The notes under the pieces are model-generated. The model saw only the letters and a program-made list of their open reading frames with translations, was not told the DNA's origin and searched no databases. Of a stretch of 64,000 nucleotides of DNA, positions 43,796 through 52,305 are shown piece by piece. Positions within the stretch are counted from its first letter, which is position 1; every line of letters starts with the position of its first letter. This stretch comes from Limnovirga soli (GTDB taxonomy: Bacteria; Bacteroidota; Bacteroidia; Chitinophagales; Chitinophagaceae). The position numbers and the translations under genes were made by a program. The stretch lies in assembly GCF_013106755.1 (NCBI RefSeq), contig NZ_WHPF01000005.1, positions 310,001 to 374,000 on the forward strand, read 5' to 3'.

Positions 43796-43908
43796 TTGGG
43801 GCTATAACCGGCAATTGAAATACAAAATACATGCTTGCTGTTTGCTGTACCTTGTGAGCAAAACCCAAATTAGGCTGCAGCAACATATTGTTCAGTAACC
43901 AACCAACC

Positions 43909-43960
43909 GCACAAGAGTGCGACGCAAGTACAGCTACATAACTATTCTATTGACTGGTTC
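43909..43960 (+). repeat. TGCGACGCA element, copy 20
   Basis: Head GCACAAG then core at 43917-43928, body TACAGCTACATAAC, degenerate tail GACTGGT at 43952-43958. Head-to-head inverted pair with copy 19, 113 bases apart. Confidence 0.83.
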
Positions 43961-43996
43961 AAAAAAATAACTGGAAAAATTAACCCGTATCCAACA

Positions 43997-45205
43997 GTGA
44001 AACCCCGTATAATAATTATACTAAACCGCCTGGTAGTTGGCGGACAATCTATTGATACCATACCGCTGGCGGCAAGCCTTACAGAGGAATATGATATTAT
44101 GATTATTCATGGGCAAAAAGAGAAAGATGAGGAAGATTATACCATTGATGATACCAACACTACCGGCCTTAGTTTTACAAAAATACCCGCTCTTAAACGC
44201 AGCATAAATCCGCTGCACGATATACGCGCATTCATAGCATTATATCGTATTATAAAAAATTATGCGCCATCTATTGTACATACCCACGGGTCAAAACCAG
44301 GGTTAACAGGCAGGCTTTCCGCTTGGATGGCTGGTACACCCGTAATAATCCATACTTTTCATGGCCATTTATTTCATTCTTATTATAATAATTTTATCTC
44401 TGCCGGTATTATCCGGTTTGAAAGGTTATTGGCAAAAATTACCAATAAGCTTATTGTACTAAGTACTAAACAACAAAGGGAAATAACGGAGCAGTATGCT
44501 ATTGTATCGCCCTCCAAAACAGTATTAATTCCACTGGGTGTACCCGACTTTTTGGCAACAGAAAATGCGGCTTACTTACGCAATACAGCCAGGCATTATT
44601 ACAATATTGCTACTGATTGTGTGGCCATTGCAGTAATTGGGCGTATGGTGCCGGTAAAAAATTATAGTCTGTTTGTTGAAATTATAACCGGTTTATTGCC
44701 CAAAGTAAAACAACCAGTAAAATTCTTTTTTATTGGAGATGGGGAACAGAAATTGGCTTTGCAGCAGCAACTAAACAGTGCCGGCATTTTTTGGTGTAAT
44801 GGCAATAGTAATTTAAAAGCGCAGGTAATATTTACTTCCTGGGTATCGCCGGTTACAGAAGTTTTGCATGGCATGGATATTATTACCCTAACTTCTTTAA
44901 ATGAGGGTACACCACTTAGCCTTATAGAAGCCCAAATGTGCGCCAAACCGGTGGTAGCAGCCAATGCAGGTGGGGTGGCAGATACTTTTGCCGATGGTGT
45001 TTCTGGTTTTCTTATTGATGGATATGAAAGTGAAGCCTATGTGAAGAAATTACTAATGCTTGTTGAAAATGATAGCCTGCGTATAAGCATGGGCCAAAAA
45101 GGATATAATTTTGCCAAAAACAAATTTTCAAGGCAAAACGAAGTAGACGCTTTTAAAAACCTGTATGCTGGTTGTATTAGCGCCTCACATAAAAACAACA
45201 AATGA
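43997..45205 (+). CDS. Family 4 glycosyltransferase
   Basis: 402 residues, GT-B fold. KPRIIIILNRLVVGGQSIDTIPLAASL opens the acceptor domain, VHTHGSKPGLTGRLSAWMAGTPVIIHTFHGH is the central family motif, and SLNEGTPLSLIEAQMCAKPVVAANAGG the donor-binding EX7E region. The start is GTG at 43997; the conserved N-terminus begins with it and no upstream ATG fits. The stop overlaps the epimerase start in ATGA. Probably one of the last transferases in building the repeat unit. Confidence 0.85.
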   Translation: MKPRIIIILNRLVVGGQSIDTIPLAASLTEEYDIMIIHGQKEKDEEDYTIDDTNTTGLSFTKIPALKRSINPLHDIRAFIALYRIIKNYAPSIVHTHGSKPGLTGRLSAWMAGTPVIIHTFHGHLFHSYYNNFISAGIIRFERLLAKITNKLIVLSTKQQREITEQYAIVSPSKTVLIPLGVPDFLATENAAYLRNTARHYYNIATDCVAIAVIGRMVPVKNYSLFVEIITGLLPKVKQPVKFFFIGDGEQKLALQQQLNSAGIFWCNGNSNLKAQVIFTSWVSPVTEVLHGMDIITLTSLNEGTPLSLIEAQMCAKPVVAANAGGVADTFADGVSGFLIDGYESEAYVKKLLMLVENDSLRISMGQKGYNFAKNKFSRQNEVDAFKNLYAGCISASHKNNK

Positions 45206-46254
45206 ATATTCTAGTAACAGGCAGTGCAGGGTTTATTGGCTTTCATGTAGCCAATCGTTTAATAAAGGAAGGCCATTCGGTGGTGGGTATAGATAGTATT
45301 AATGATTATTACGATACACAATTAAAATATGATAGATTAGCTGCAGCAGGTATAGATATAAAAACTATAAACTACAACACACCCGCTATAAGCAAATGTG
45401 GCAATTATACTTTTTACTATTTAAAAATAGAAAACAAAGCCGCCCTGTTAAACATATTTGATATGCATAATATTGATTATGTTATTCATTTGGCCGCACA
45501 GGCGGGGGTGCGTTATAGCCTGGAAAATACCGAAGCTTATATTAACAGCAATATCGTGGGTTTTGCCAATATGCTGGATTGTTGCAGGGAATACAAAACC
45601 AAACATTTTGTTTATGCCAGCAGTTCCAGCGTTTATGGCTTAAATGATAGTATTCCTTTTACTACCCAACAGAATGTAGATCACCCCATTTCATTGTATG
45701 CGGCCAGTAAAAAAAGCAATGAGCTTATGGCCCATGTATACAGCCATTTATTTAATGTGCCTACTACGGGTTTACGGTTTTTTACGGTTTATGGTCCATG
45801 GGGCCGGCCTGATATGGCCCCGGTTATTTTTACCAAGGCCATTACCGAGGGTAAGCCTATACAGGTTTTTAATAATGGTAATATGAAACGTGATTTTACG
45901 TTTATAGATGATATTGTAGAAGGTGTATTGCGGGTTTTGCATAATGCACCCGGCCGAAATGATAGCTGGTCTAAAAACGGCTCGGATATTTCTTCTTCGA
46001 GTGCACCTTATAAAATTTATAATATTGGCAATAATGCCCCCGTTAAATTAATGGATTTTATTAGTGCCATAGAAACCCAATTAGGCAGGGAAGCAGTAAA
46101 AGAATTTATGCCTTTGCAACCCGGCGATGTTACTTCTACCTATGCCGATGTGAGCGATTTGGTAAAAGATACAGGTTATAAACCTGCTACTTCAATTGAG
46201 ACTGGTGTAGAAAAATTTATAAAATGGTATAAGGAATATCATAAAATTGAGTAG
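45202..46254 (+). CDS. NAD-dependent epimerase, UDP-glucuronate 4-epimerase-like
   Basis: 350 residues, extended short-chain dehydrogenase. NAD loop TGSAGFIGFHVANRL at residues 6-20, DSINDYYDTQLKYDRL as in CapI/LspL UDP-glucuronate epimerases, HLAAQAGVRYSLENTEAY, the serine-tyrosine-lysine site in SSSVYG and YAASKKSNELMAH, and FTVYGPWGRPDMA. It would interconvert UDP-glucuronate and UDP-galacturonate, consistent with a uronate-containing polymer. Coupled by ATGA to the preceding glycosyltransferase gene. Confidence 0.85.
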   Translation: MNILVTGSAGFIGFHVANRLIKEGHSVVGIDSINDYYDTQLKYDRLAAAGIDIKTINYNTPAISKCGNYTFYYLKIENKAALLNIFDMHNIDYVIHLAAQAGVRYSLENTEAYINSNIVGFANMLDCCREYKTKHFVYASSSSVYGLNDSIPFTTQQNVDHPISLYAASKKSNELMAHVYSHLFNVPTTGLRFFTVYGPWGRPDMAPVIFTKAITEGKPIQVFNNGNMKRDFTFIDDIVEGVLRVLHNAPGRNDSWSKNGSDISSSSAPYKIYNIGNNAPVKLMDFISAIETQLGREAVKEFMPLQPGDVTSTYADVSDLVKDTGYKPATSIETGVEKFIKWYKEYHKIE

Positions 46255-46358
46255 ATTTATATTCGCTTAGCAATAGCAGTTTTATGTAACCTAATCCGTA
46301 CCATCTTCTGCCAGCTGTTGGGCTCCAATTCCATTAACCCAAAAATTCAATATTTATC

Positions 46359-47426
46359 ATGCAAAGTGCATTTGAAAAACACATCTTAATTACCGGAGGT
46401 GCCGGTTTTATTGGTTCTCACGTGGTAAGGCTTTTTGTTACCAAATATCCACAGTACAAAATTATTAATCTTGATGCCCTTACCTACGCAGGCAATCTTG
46501 AAAACCTGAAGGACATTGAGCAAAGCGCTAATTATTTTTTTGAGAAAGCCAATATTCTTGAATTAGCTGCAATAAAAGACATTTTTGCCAAACACAGCAT
46601 TACTGATGTAATTCACCTGGCTGCAGAATCGCATGTTGACCGTTCTATTCTTTCGCCAATGGATTTTATTTATACCAATATTGTTGGTACCGTAAATCTG
46701 TTGCAAACTGCTAAAGATGTTTGGAAGGGAGAATATGAGAAGCACCGGTTCTATCATGTTTCTACTGATGAAGTGTATGGTACCCTGGGCGAAGAGGGTT
46801 TATTTACTGAAACCACACCTTATTCGCCTAACTCGCCTTATTCTGCCAGTAAAGCATCATCTGATCATTTTGTTAGGGCCTATGGCGAAACCTATGGCTT
46901 ACATTATGTACTTACCAACTGTTCCAATAACTATGGTCCGAACCATTTTCCGGAGAAATTAATTCCATTGTTTATTAATAATATCATTAATAAAAAACCT
47001 TTGCCTGTTTATGGTAAGGGAGAAAATACCCGCGACTGGTTATATGTAATTGACCATGCCCGGGCTATTGATACGGTATTTCATAATGGTAAAAACCACG
47101 AGACATATAATATTGGTGGCTTTAACGAATGGAAAAATATTGACCTGATTAAATTGCTTTGTACCCAAATGGACGAAAAGCTGGGTAGGATACCAGGTGA
47201 GAGCGAACAATTGATTAGTTATGTAACAGACAGGCCGGGCCATGATTTACGTTATGCCATTGATGCCACAAAAATTAATAAAGAGTTAGGCTGGTCGCCA
47301 TCAGTAACATTTGAACAGGGTTTAAGTGCTACTATTGACTGGTTTTTAAATAATAAAGCCTGGCTGGAAAATGTAACCAGCGGAGATTACCAGCATTACT
47401 ACGAAAACCAATACAATAAAGGATAA
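46359..47426 (+). CDS. rmlB: dTDP-glucose 4,6-dehydratase
   Basis: 355 residues, normal length. Converts dTDP-glucose to dTDP-4-keto-6-deoxyglucose. ILITGGAGFIGSHVVRLF, HLAAESHVDRSI, the catalytic STDEVYGTLGEEG (Asp-Glu pair) and YSASKASSDHFVRAYGETYG (Tyr-Lys), and NCSNNYGPNHFPEKLIPL are all as in RmlB. First of three dTDP-sugar genes (rmlB-rmlC-rmlA); a dispersed repeat interrupts between rmlB and rmlC. Confidence 0.96.
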   Translation: MQSAFEKHILITGGAGFIGSHVVRLFVTKYPQYKIINLDALTYAGNLENLKDIEQSANYFFEKANILELAAIKDIFAKHSITDVIHLAAESHVDRSILSPMDFIYTNIVGTVNLLQTAKDVWKGEYEKHRFYHVSTDEVYGTLGEEGLFTETTPYSPNSPYSASKASSDHFVRAYGETYGLHYVLTNCSNNYGPNHFPEKLIPLFINNIINKKPLPVYGKGENTRDWLYVIDHARAIDTVFHNGKNHETYNIGGFNEWKNIDLIKLLCTQMDEKLGRIPGESEQLISYVTDRPGHDLRYAIDATKINKELGWSPSVTFEQGLSATIDWFLNNKAWLENVTSGDYQHYYENQYNKG

Positions 47427-47480
47427 CATTTTTTGTTGCCAGTTAATTTGTACACCATAAAGGCCCAAAGAATTGCTGGC

Positions 47481-47532
47481 GCTGAAGAGTGCGACGCAAG
47501 TAAAGCTTCATTTATTTTATATACCCTGGCCC
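47481..47532 (+). repeat. TGCGACGCA element, copy 21
   Basis: Head variant GCGCTGAAG, core at 47489-47500, body TAAAGCTTCATTT, tail CCCTGGC at 47524-47530. It ends 15 bases before the rmlC start and creates a spurious upstream reading-frame extension of rmlC. Confidence 0.86.
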
Positions 47533-47547
47533 ATAAAATTTATAACT

Positions 47548-48099
47548 ATGAAAATTGAACAAACAGCCCTGAAAGATTGCTACATTATACACGACACGGT
47601 TTTTGAAGACAGCCGTGGCTATTTTTTTGAGAGTTTTAACGAACAAAAGTTTAACGAACTTACCGGATTAAATACCAGATTTGTACAAGACAACCAGTCT
47701 GCCTCTACCAAAGGGGTGTTGCGTGGTTTACATTTTCAAAAAGGTGAACATGCACAGGCCAAATTGGTTAGGGTATTAGAAGGCACTGTTTTAGATGTAG
47801 CCGTTGACCTTAGAAAAGATTCTCCAACACTTGGCCAATATGTAGCTATAGAATTATCTGCTACATCGCGTACCCAGTTTTTTGTACCACGTGGCTTTGC
47901 TCATGGTTTTGTAGTATTAAGTGAAAGAGCAGTTTTCTTTTACAAATGCGATAATTTTTACAATAAACAAGCCGAAAGTGGCATTATGTATAACGACACT
48001 ACACTAAATATTGACTGGAAGATACCATCTGCAGAAATGATATTAAGTGAGAAAGACCAACAAAATCCATTATTTAACGACATCATGAAAACCTTGTAA
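47548..48099 (+). CDS. rmlC: dTDP-4-dehydrorhamnose 3,5-epimerase
   Basis: 183 residues. Cupin-fold epimerase acting on dTDP-4-keto-6-deoxyglucose. GYFFESFNEQKFNELTG, QDNQSASTKGVLRGLHFQ (catalytic histidine in LHF), VRVLEGTVLDVAVDLRKDSPT and FVPRGFAHGFVVLS are family hallmarks. The frame is open from 47473, but those 25 codons are translated dispersed repeat, so the ATG at 47548 is taken. The stop is 3 bases before rmlA. Confidence 0.95.
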   Translation: MKIEQTALKDCYIIHDTVFEDSRGYFFESFNEQKFNELTGLNTRFVQDNQSASTKGVLRGLHFQKGEHAQAKLVRVLEGTVLDVAVDLRKDSPTLGQYVAIELSATSRTQFFVPRGFAHGFVVLSERAVFFYKCDNFYNKQAESGIMYNDTTLNIDWKIPSAEMILSEKDQQNPLFNDIMKTL

Positions 48100-48102
48100 A
48101 CT

Positions 48103-48963
48103 ATGAAAGGAATTATTTTAGCCGGCGGTTCGGGTACACGGTTGTACCCTATTACCAAAGCCATCAGCAAACAAATTATGCCGGTATATGATAAGCCGAT
48201 GATTTATTATCCGCTTTCTGTATTAATGCTGGCAGGTATAAAAGAAATATTGATTATTACTACACCCGACGACTCTGCGCAGTTTCAGCGATTGTTGGGC
48301 GATGGCAGTGCGGTAGGCTGTTCTTTTACTTATGCCGTGCAGGCTGTACCCAATGGGCTGGCACAAGCTTTTGTAATTGGCGAAAGTTTTATTGGCAACG
48401 ATAAAGTTGCATTAATACTGGGCGATAATATTTTTTATGGTTCGGGCTTTAGCAAACTGGTACAATCTTTTAACGATGTAGACGGTGCCGCTATTTTTGC
48501 CTATGAAGTTAACGACCCCGAAAGATATGGTGTGGTTGAGTTTGACGCCAATTTTAAAGCGCTATCTATTGAAGAAAAACCGCTGCAGCCAAAATCGAAT
48601 TATGCAGTACCGGGTTTATATTTTTACGATAATAATGTTGTAGAAATAGCCAAAAATATTGCACCATCTGCCCGCGGCGAATATGAAATTACCGATGTTA
48701 ACCGTGTATACCTGGAACAAAAGAAATTACAGGTAGGTGTAATGAACCGCGGAGTAGCCTGGCTGGATACAGGTACTTTTGATTCCCTGCACGATGCTAC
48801 AGAGTTTGTACGCGTAATAGAAAAAAGACAAGGGCAAAAAGTAGGTTGTATTGAAGAAGTAGCCTACCGCATGGGTTTTATTAACTACGATCAATTAATG
48901 GCACTGGCAGTTATTTATGCCAAAAGCGGGTATGGAGAATACCTGAAACGAATAAAACAATAA
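48103..48963 (+). CDS. rmlA: Glucose-1-phosphate thymidylyltransferase
   Basis: 286 residues. Makes dTDP-glucose from dTTP and glucose-1-phosphate. [38 protein letters not shown] is the nucleotide loop; [36 protein letters not shown] and [14 protein letters not shown] are the remaining signature segments. Last gene of the locus, closed by a strong bidirectional terminator. rmlD, the final reductase for dTDP-rhamnose, does not follow. Confidence 0.96.
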   Translation: MKGIILAGGSGTRLYPITKAISKQIMPVYDKPMIYYPLSVLMLAGIKEILIITTPDDSAQFQRLLGDGSAVGCSFTYAVQAVPNGLAQAFVIGESFIGNDKVALILGDNIFYGSGFSKLVQSFNDVDGAAIFAYEVNDPERYGVVEFDANFKALSIEEKPLQPKSNYAVPGLYFYDNNVVEIAKNIAPSARGEYEITDVNRVYLEQKKLQVGVMNRGVAWLDTGTFDSLHDATEFVRVIEKRQGQKVGCIEEVAYRMGFINYDQLMALAVIYAKSGYGEYLKRIKQ

Positions 48964-48970
48964 AGAAAAA

Positions 48971-48994
48971 AAGCCCGGCTAAACCGGGCTTTTT
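48971..48994. terminator. Bidirectional terminator between rmlA and the darcynin-like gene
   Basis: AAGCCCGG (48971-48978) pairs with CCGGGCTT (48984-48991), flanked by A residues on the left and T residues on the right, so it works in both directions between these convergent genes. Confidence 0.85.
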
Positions 48995-49346
48995 AATTTA
49001 ATACCAATGCCTTATTCAACCTTGCTTCCTCGTTAAACTTTCTAAAGCCATTTTCAATACCCACAATAATGTCGTGAATTTCAAAATACTCCTCGCTAAT
49101 AATTCTGGAACCTTTTAAATCCTGCAAAAACTGGTAATAGGCCTGAATATTGTCTGTTTCAATATTTAGTACATCCGAAATAGTGGCATGAAAAGCTTCT
49201 GAACTAAATACCTGAATATTTAATGTTGCTGAAAAGCTTTGAAATAAGGGATACACCACATCGGTAAACGTTTTTTCTCTGTATGCTTTTGATAAAGCCT
49301 GCCATTTAGGTGTAGCTTTTAATAATAGCAAAACCTGATATTTCAT
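48993..49346 (-). CDS. Darcynin-like small protein
   Basis: 117 residues. The wording YQVLLLLKATPKWQALSKAYREK at the start, IETDNIQAYYQFLQDLKGSRI in the middle and YFEIHDIIVGIENGFRKF near the end agrees with what I recall of the darcynin family, ferredoxin-like fold proteins of about 115 residues named after a chance finding and of unknown role. No signal peptide or membrane helix. Single gene, convergent with rmlA and divergent from glyS; not obviously part of the polysaccharide pathway. Confidence 0.6.
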   Translation of the reverse strand: MKYQVLLLLKATPKWQALSKAYREKTFTDVVYPLFQSFSATLNIQVFSSEAFHATISDVLNIETDNIQAYYQFLQDLKGSRIISEEYFEIHDIIVGIENGFRKFNEEARLNKALVLN

Positions 49347-49454
49347 AAAAATAATTTGTAATATAACAGCTGCGTGCCTGTTTGGTTTAAAACATTTCAG
49401 GGATTTGTATTGCCCTTAACCATATCTGCATTTTTTTAAATAATATGTTTTATT

Positions 49455-49523
49455 GAGCCTGCCAATGCTCAATGGGCATCGCCGCTTGCCACGCTCGGTT
49501 CAGGGTTCCACTGTTATGGCAGC
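49455..49523 (-). repeat. TGCGACGCA family element with alternative head, copy 22
   Basis: Head CTTGCCACGCTCGG then TTCAGGGTTC at 49485-49508, body GGGCATCGCCG, tail GCCTGCC, GGCAGC at the far side. Inverted pair with copy 23, 73 bases apart, in the divergent region before glyS. Confidence 0.7.
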
Positions 49524-49595
49524 TGTAGAAAATACAGAATACCACGCTGATAAAGTTTATTATTTATGCTGCTTTTGCTGCCATTTGTTATGAAC

Positions 49596-49646
49596 GTACA
49601 AGAGTGCGACGCAAGCGGTGTTGCCTTTTATTGCTTTGCCGGGTAC
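49596..49646 (+). repeat. TGCGACGCA element, copy 23
   Basis: Full head at 49596-49615, body CGGTGTTGCC, tail GCCGGGT at 49638-49644. Its end is 16 bases from the -33 box of glyS, one of the few copies on the promoter side of a gene. Confidence 0.88.
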
Positions 49647-49661
49647 ACCATAAATTCTCTC

Positions 49662-49692
49662 TTGTATAGAAAAAGGTGTATTGTTATCTTTG
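49662..49692 (+). promoter_or_regulatory. Promoter of glyS
   Basis: TTG (49662-49664), a 20-base spacer and TATCTTTG (49685-49692). The start codon at 49700 is only 7 bases beyond the -7 box, so the transcript probably begins at or next to the ATG. Confidence 0.65.
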
Positions 49693-49699
49693 CACACTT

Positions 49700-51145
49700 A
49701 TGAGTATTCAACAGGACAACAGGTTTCAGGCAATTATTGGCCACGCTAAAGAATATGGTTTTGTTTTCCCCAGTAGTGAAATCTACGATGGGCTTAGTGC
49801 CGTATATGATTATGGCCCATATGGCAGCGAGTTAAAAAAGAATATTCGTGACTATTGGTGGAAAAGCATGACGCAAATGCACGACAATATTGTTGGTATT
49901 GACGCTGCAATTTTTATGCATCCTACCACCTGGAAAGCTAGCGGGCACGTAGATAATTTTAGCGACCCGATGATTGATAATAAAGACAGCAAAAAGCGTT
50001 ATCGTGTTGACCACCTGATTGAAGGTTATGCGGAGCAGTTAAAAGATAAAGGCAACCCCGAAAAAGCCGAAGCCGTTTTAGCTTCCATGGAAGCTTTATT
50101 GGCAAAGGATGATTTTAGTGGTTTAAAACAGTTGATTGATGATCATAAAATTGTTTGTGCTATTAGTGGCACCGGCAATTGGACAGAGATTAGGCAATTT
50201 AACCTGATGTTCTCTACACAATTAGGCTCTGTTGCTGAGGAGGCAGATACTATTTATTTGAGGCCCGAAACCGCACAGGGTATTTTTGTAAACTTTTTAA
50301 ATGTGCAAAAAACGGCCAGAATGAAAATACCTTTTGGTATTGCTCAAACCGGTAAAGCTTTTAGAAACGAAATTGTTGCACGCCAGTTTATTTTTCGTAT
50401 GCGGGAATTTGAACAAATGGAAATGCAGTTTTTTGTAAGACCCGGCACACAAAAAGAATGGTATGAATATTGGAGAGAACAACGCTTAAACTGGCACCTT
50501 AGCTTAGGCTTGCCAGCTGAAAAATATAAATGGCATGTGCATGCAAAACCAGCACACTATGCTGATAATGCAGTGGATATTGAATATGAATTTCCTTTTG
50601 GTTTTAAAGAGGTAGAGGGTATACATTCCAGAACTGATTTTGATTTAAGCAGTCACCAGAAGTTTAGCGGCAAGAAGATGACCTATTTTGACCCGGAAAT
50701 TAATCAGCACTATGTGCCTTATGTTATTGAAACATCCATAGGTTTAGACAGGATGTTTTTGTTGATATTGAGCAATTCCTACGAAGAGGAAACGATAACC
50801 AAAGAGGATGGTAGTACCGATAGCCGCGTGGTGATGCATATTCCGGCTAAAATTGCTCCTATTAAACTGGCTTTATTTCCACTCACCAAAAAAGATGGTT
50901 TACCGGAATTGGCCAAAGAATTAATGGAAGAGTGTAAGCCACATTTCCGTTGTTTTTATGAAGAAAAAGATGCTATAGGAAAAAGATATCGGCGACAGGA
51001 TGCTATTGGAACGCCTTTTTGCGTAACGGTTGATCATCAAACAAAAGAAGATGGAACTGTTACTTTAAGAAACCGTGATACCATGACACAACAAAGGATA
51101 CATAGGAGTGAATTGAAGAATGAAATTTTAAAGGCAATTTTTTAA
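49700..51145 (+). CDS. glyS: Glycine--tRNA ligase, class II single-chain type
   Basis: 481 residues. The alpha2-type enzyme of Bacteroidota and eukaryotes, not the alpha-beta type. HAKEYGFVFPSSEIYDGLSAVYDYGPYGSELKKNI is the N-terminal motif 1 region, FNLMFSTQLG and LRPETAQGIFVNF motif 2, RNEIVARQFIFRMREFEQMEMQFF the middle and PYVIETSIGLDRMFLLIL motif 3; the C-terminal third is the anticodon-binding domain. The frame is open to 49676, but those codons overlap the -7 box, so MSIQQDNRFQ at 49700 is the start. Confidence 0.95.
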   Translation: MSIQQDNRFQAIIGHAKEYGFVFPSSEIYDGLSAVYDYGPYGSELKKNIRDYWWKSMTQMHDNIVGIDAAIFMHPTTWKASGHVDNFSDPMIDNKDSKKRYRVDHLIEGYAEQLKDKGNPEKAEAVLASMEALLAKDDFSGLKQLIDDHKIVCAISGTGNWTEIRQFNLMFSTQLGSVAEEADTIYLRPETAQGIFVNFLNVQKTARMKIPFGIAQTGKAFRNEIVARQFIFRMREFEQMEMQFFVRPGTQKEWYEYWREQRLNWHLSLGLPAEKYKWHVHAKPAHYADNAVDIEYEFPFGFKEVEGIHSRTDFDLSSHQKFSGKKMTYFDPEINQHYVPYVIETSIGLDRMFLLILSNSYEEETITKEDGSTDSRVVMHIPAKIAPIKLALFPLTKKDGLPELAKELMEECKPHFRCFYEEKDAIGKRYRRQDAIGTPFCVTVDHQTKEDGTVTLRNRDTMTQQRIHRSELKNEILKAIF

Positions 51146-51247
51146 GTAATGATCCTTTTTCAAACTTTTAACTGATAGTATAGTCTATATAAAATAATTA
51201 AAAAATAATAACCTCGTTTCAAATAAAACAATCCTTAAATACTTGCC

Positions 51248-51478
51248 ATGAACAACTTGATACAGTTATTGTCCATTTCTCCTTCTCCATCCTACACCAT
51301 TGTTACTGTTGGTGTAGCTATGGTGGTAGGTTTTGTGGCCGGCTATTTTATTCGTGCTGGTGTAACCAGTAAGCATAAGAAAAGAGTAGTAAAATTAGAA
51401 AATGAAATGCTGTCCAACCATTCTCACATTTTAGAGCTGGAGAAACAATTAGGCCAATTAAGAAAAGACATACATTAG
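51248..51478 (+). CDS. Small membrane protein with C-terminal coiled coil
   Basis: 76 residues. One membrane helix at about 17-37 (TIVTVGVAMVVGFVAGYFI), a basic stretch (KHKKR), then a coiled coil to the end (VKLENEMLSNHSHILELEKQLGQL). The layout resembles LapA/YtxH-type anchor proteins, but I do not recognise the family. It stops 5 bases before the convergent ferredoxin reductase gene. Confidence 0.6.
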   Translation: MNNLIQLLSISPSPSYTIVTVGVAMVVGFVAGYFIRAGVTSKHKKRVVKLENEMLSNHSHILELEKQLGQLRKDIH

Positions 51479-51483
51479 TCCTG

Positions 51484-52209
51484 TTAGCCGTATATTTCCT
51501 GATGAATTGCTTTGCGATCGTACCCTAATTCTGTAATTTTTTGCTTTGCTTCATCAATCATATTTTTCCATCCGCATAAAAAAAAGTCGGCTTCTGGCTT
51601 GTGTTCGCCAATTATTTGCCCGTACACTTTATGTACATATCCGGTTAGTTTTCCTTCCTGAGGTTCCTCCCTTGAAAATGTGGGCAAATAATGAAAATTA
51701 GGAAGTTCTTTAGAAAGTGCTGTTAGTTCATCAAAATAAAGTGCATCAGCAAATTTTCTGCATCCGAAAATAAGGTACAAATTTTTATGAGGTATGTTTT
51801 GCCGGTGAATATGATGCACCATTGCGCGGAAGGGTGCAATGCCTGTTCCCGTACAAATAAAGAATTGGTCTTTTTCTATTGGGCTGCTTAAAGTAAATAT
51901 GCCCTGTGGACCACGTAGTATTATTTCGGACCCTACCTGAATTTCATTAAAAAGATAGGTTGTACCAGCGCCGCCCTCCAACAATACAATTACCAGTTCA
52001 AACACATTGGTTCCATCCGGAGCAGAAGCTATAGAATAACTTCTCCACCTTTTATTTTTCTTTTCGTGTATGGGTAAATCAAGCGTTACAAACTGTCCGG
52101 GAATAAAATCAAAAACTTCTATTTCAGGAATTTGTATAAAAAAACGTCTGGTGGTAGAGGTAATATTTTCTATACCAATTACTTTTCCTGTACGCCATGG
52201 TTCCAGCAT
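51484..52209 (-). CDS. Ferredoxin/flavodoxin--NADP reductase-family FAD oxidoreductase
   Basis: 241 residues. FAD-binding barrel first: FIPGQFVTLDLP and RSYSIASAPDG (the RxYS flavin motif), GGAGTTYLFNEI for the FAD phosphate. Then the nucleotide fold: FICTGTGIAPFRAMVHHI, YLIFGCR, FFLCGWKNMIDEAK and the C-terminal DRKAIHQEIYG. Moves electrons between NAD(P)H and a small carrier. The closest type I know is the compact Fpr-like reductase, but without its partner the carrier is open (ferredoxin, flavodoxin or an oxygenase). Neighbours give no hint. Confidence 0.8.
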   Translation of the reverse strand: MLEPWRTGKVIGIENITSTTRRFFIQIPEIEVFDFIPGQFVTLDLPIHEKKNKRWRSYSIASAPDGTNVFELVIVLLEGGAGTTYLFNEIQVGSEIILRGPQGIFTLSSPIEKDQFFICTGTGIAPFRAMVHHIHRQNIPHKNLYLIFGCRKFADALYFDELTALSKELPNFHYLPTFSREEPQEGKLTGYVHKVYGQIIGEHKPEADFFLCGWKNMIDEAKQKITELGYDRKAIHQEIYG

Positions 52210-52305
52210 AGAATAAAATTTTATTGAAAATACAAAGACAATTGCAAAAGAGAATGGATTTTAATGAATATAATCTTTATGCATATTTTACATCTTCATG
52301 TTTTT

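Noticed and set aside
46417-46430. Further parS site in rmlB (TCTCACGTGGTA)
   Set aside because: It shares only the CACGTG centre and lies in conserved coding sequence; arms do not match.
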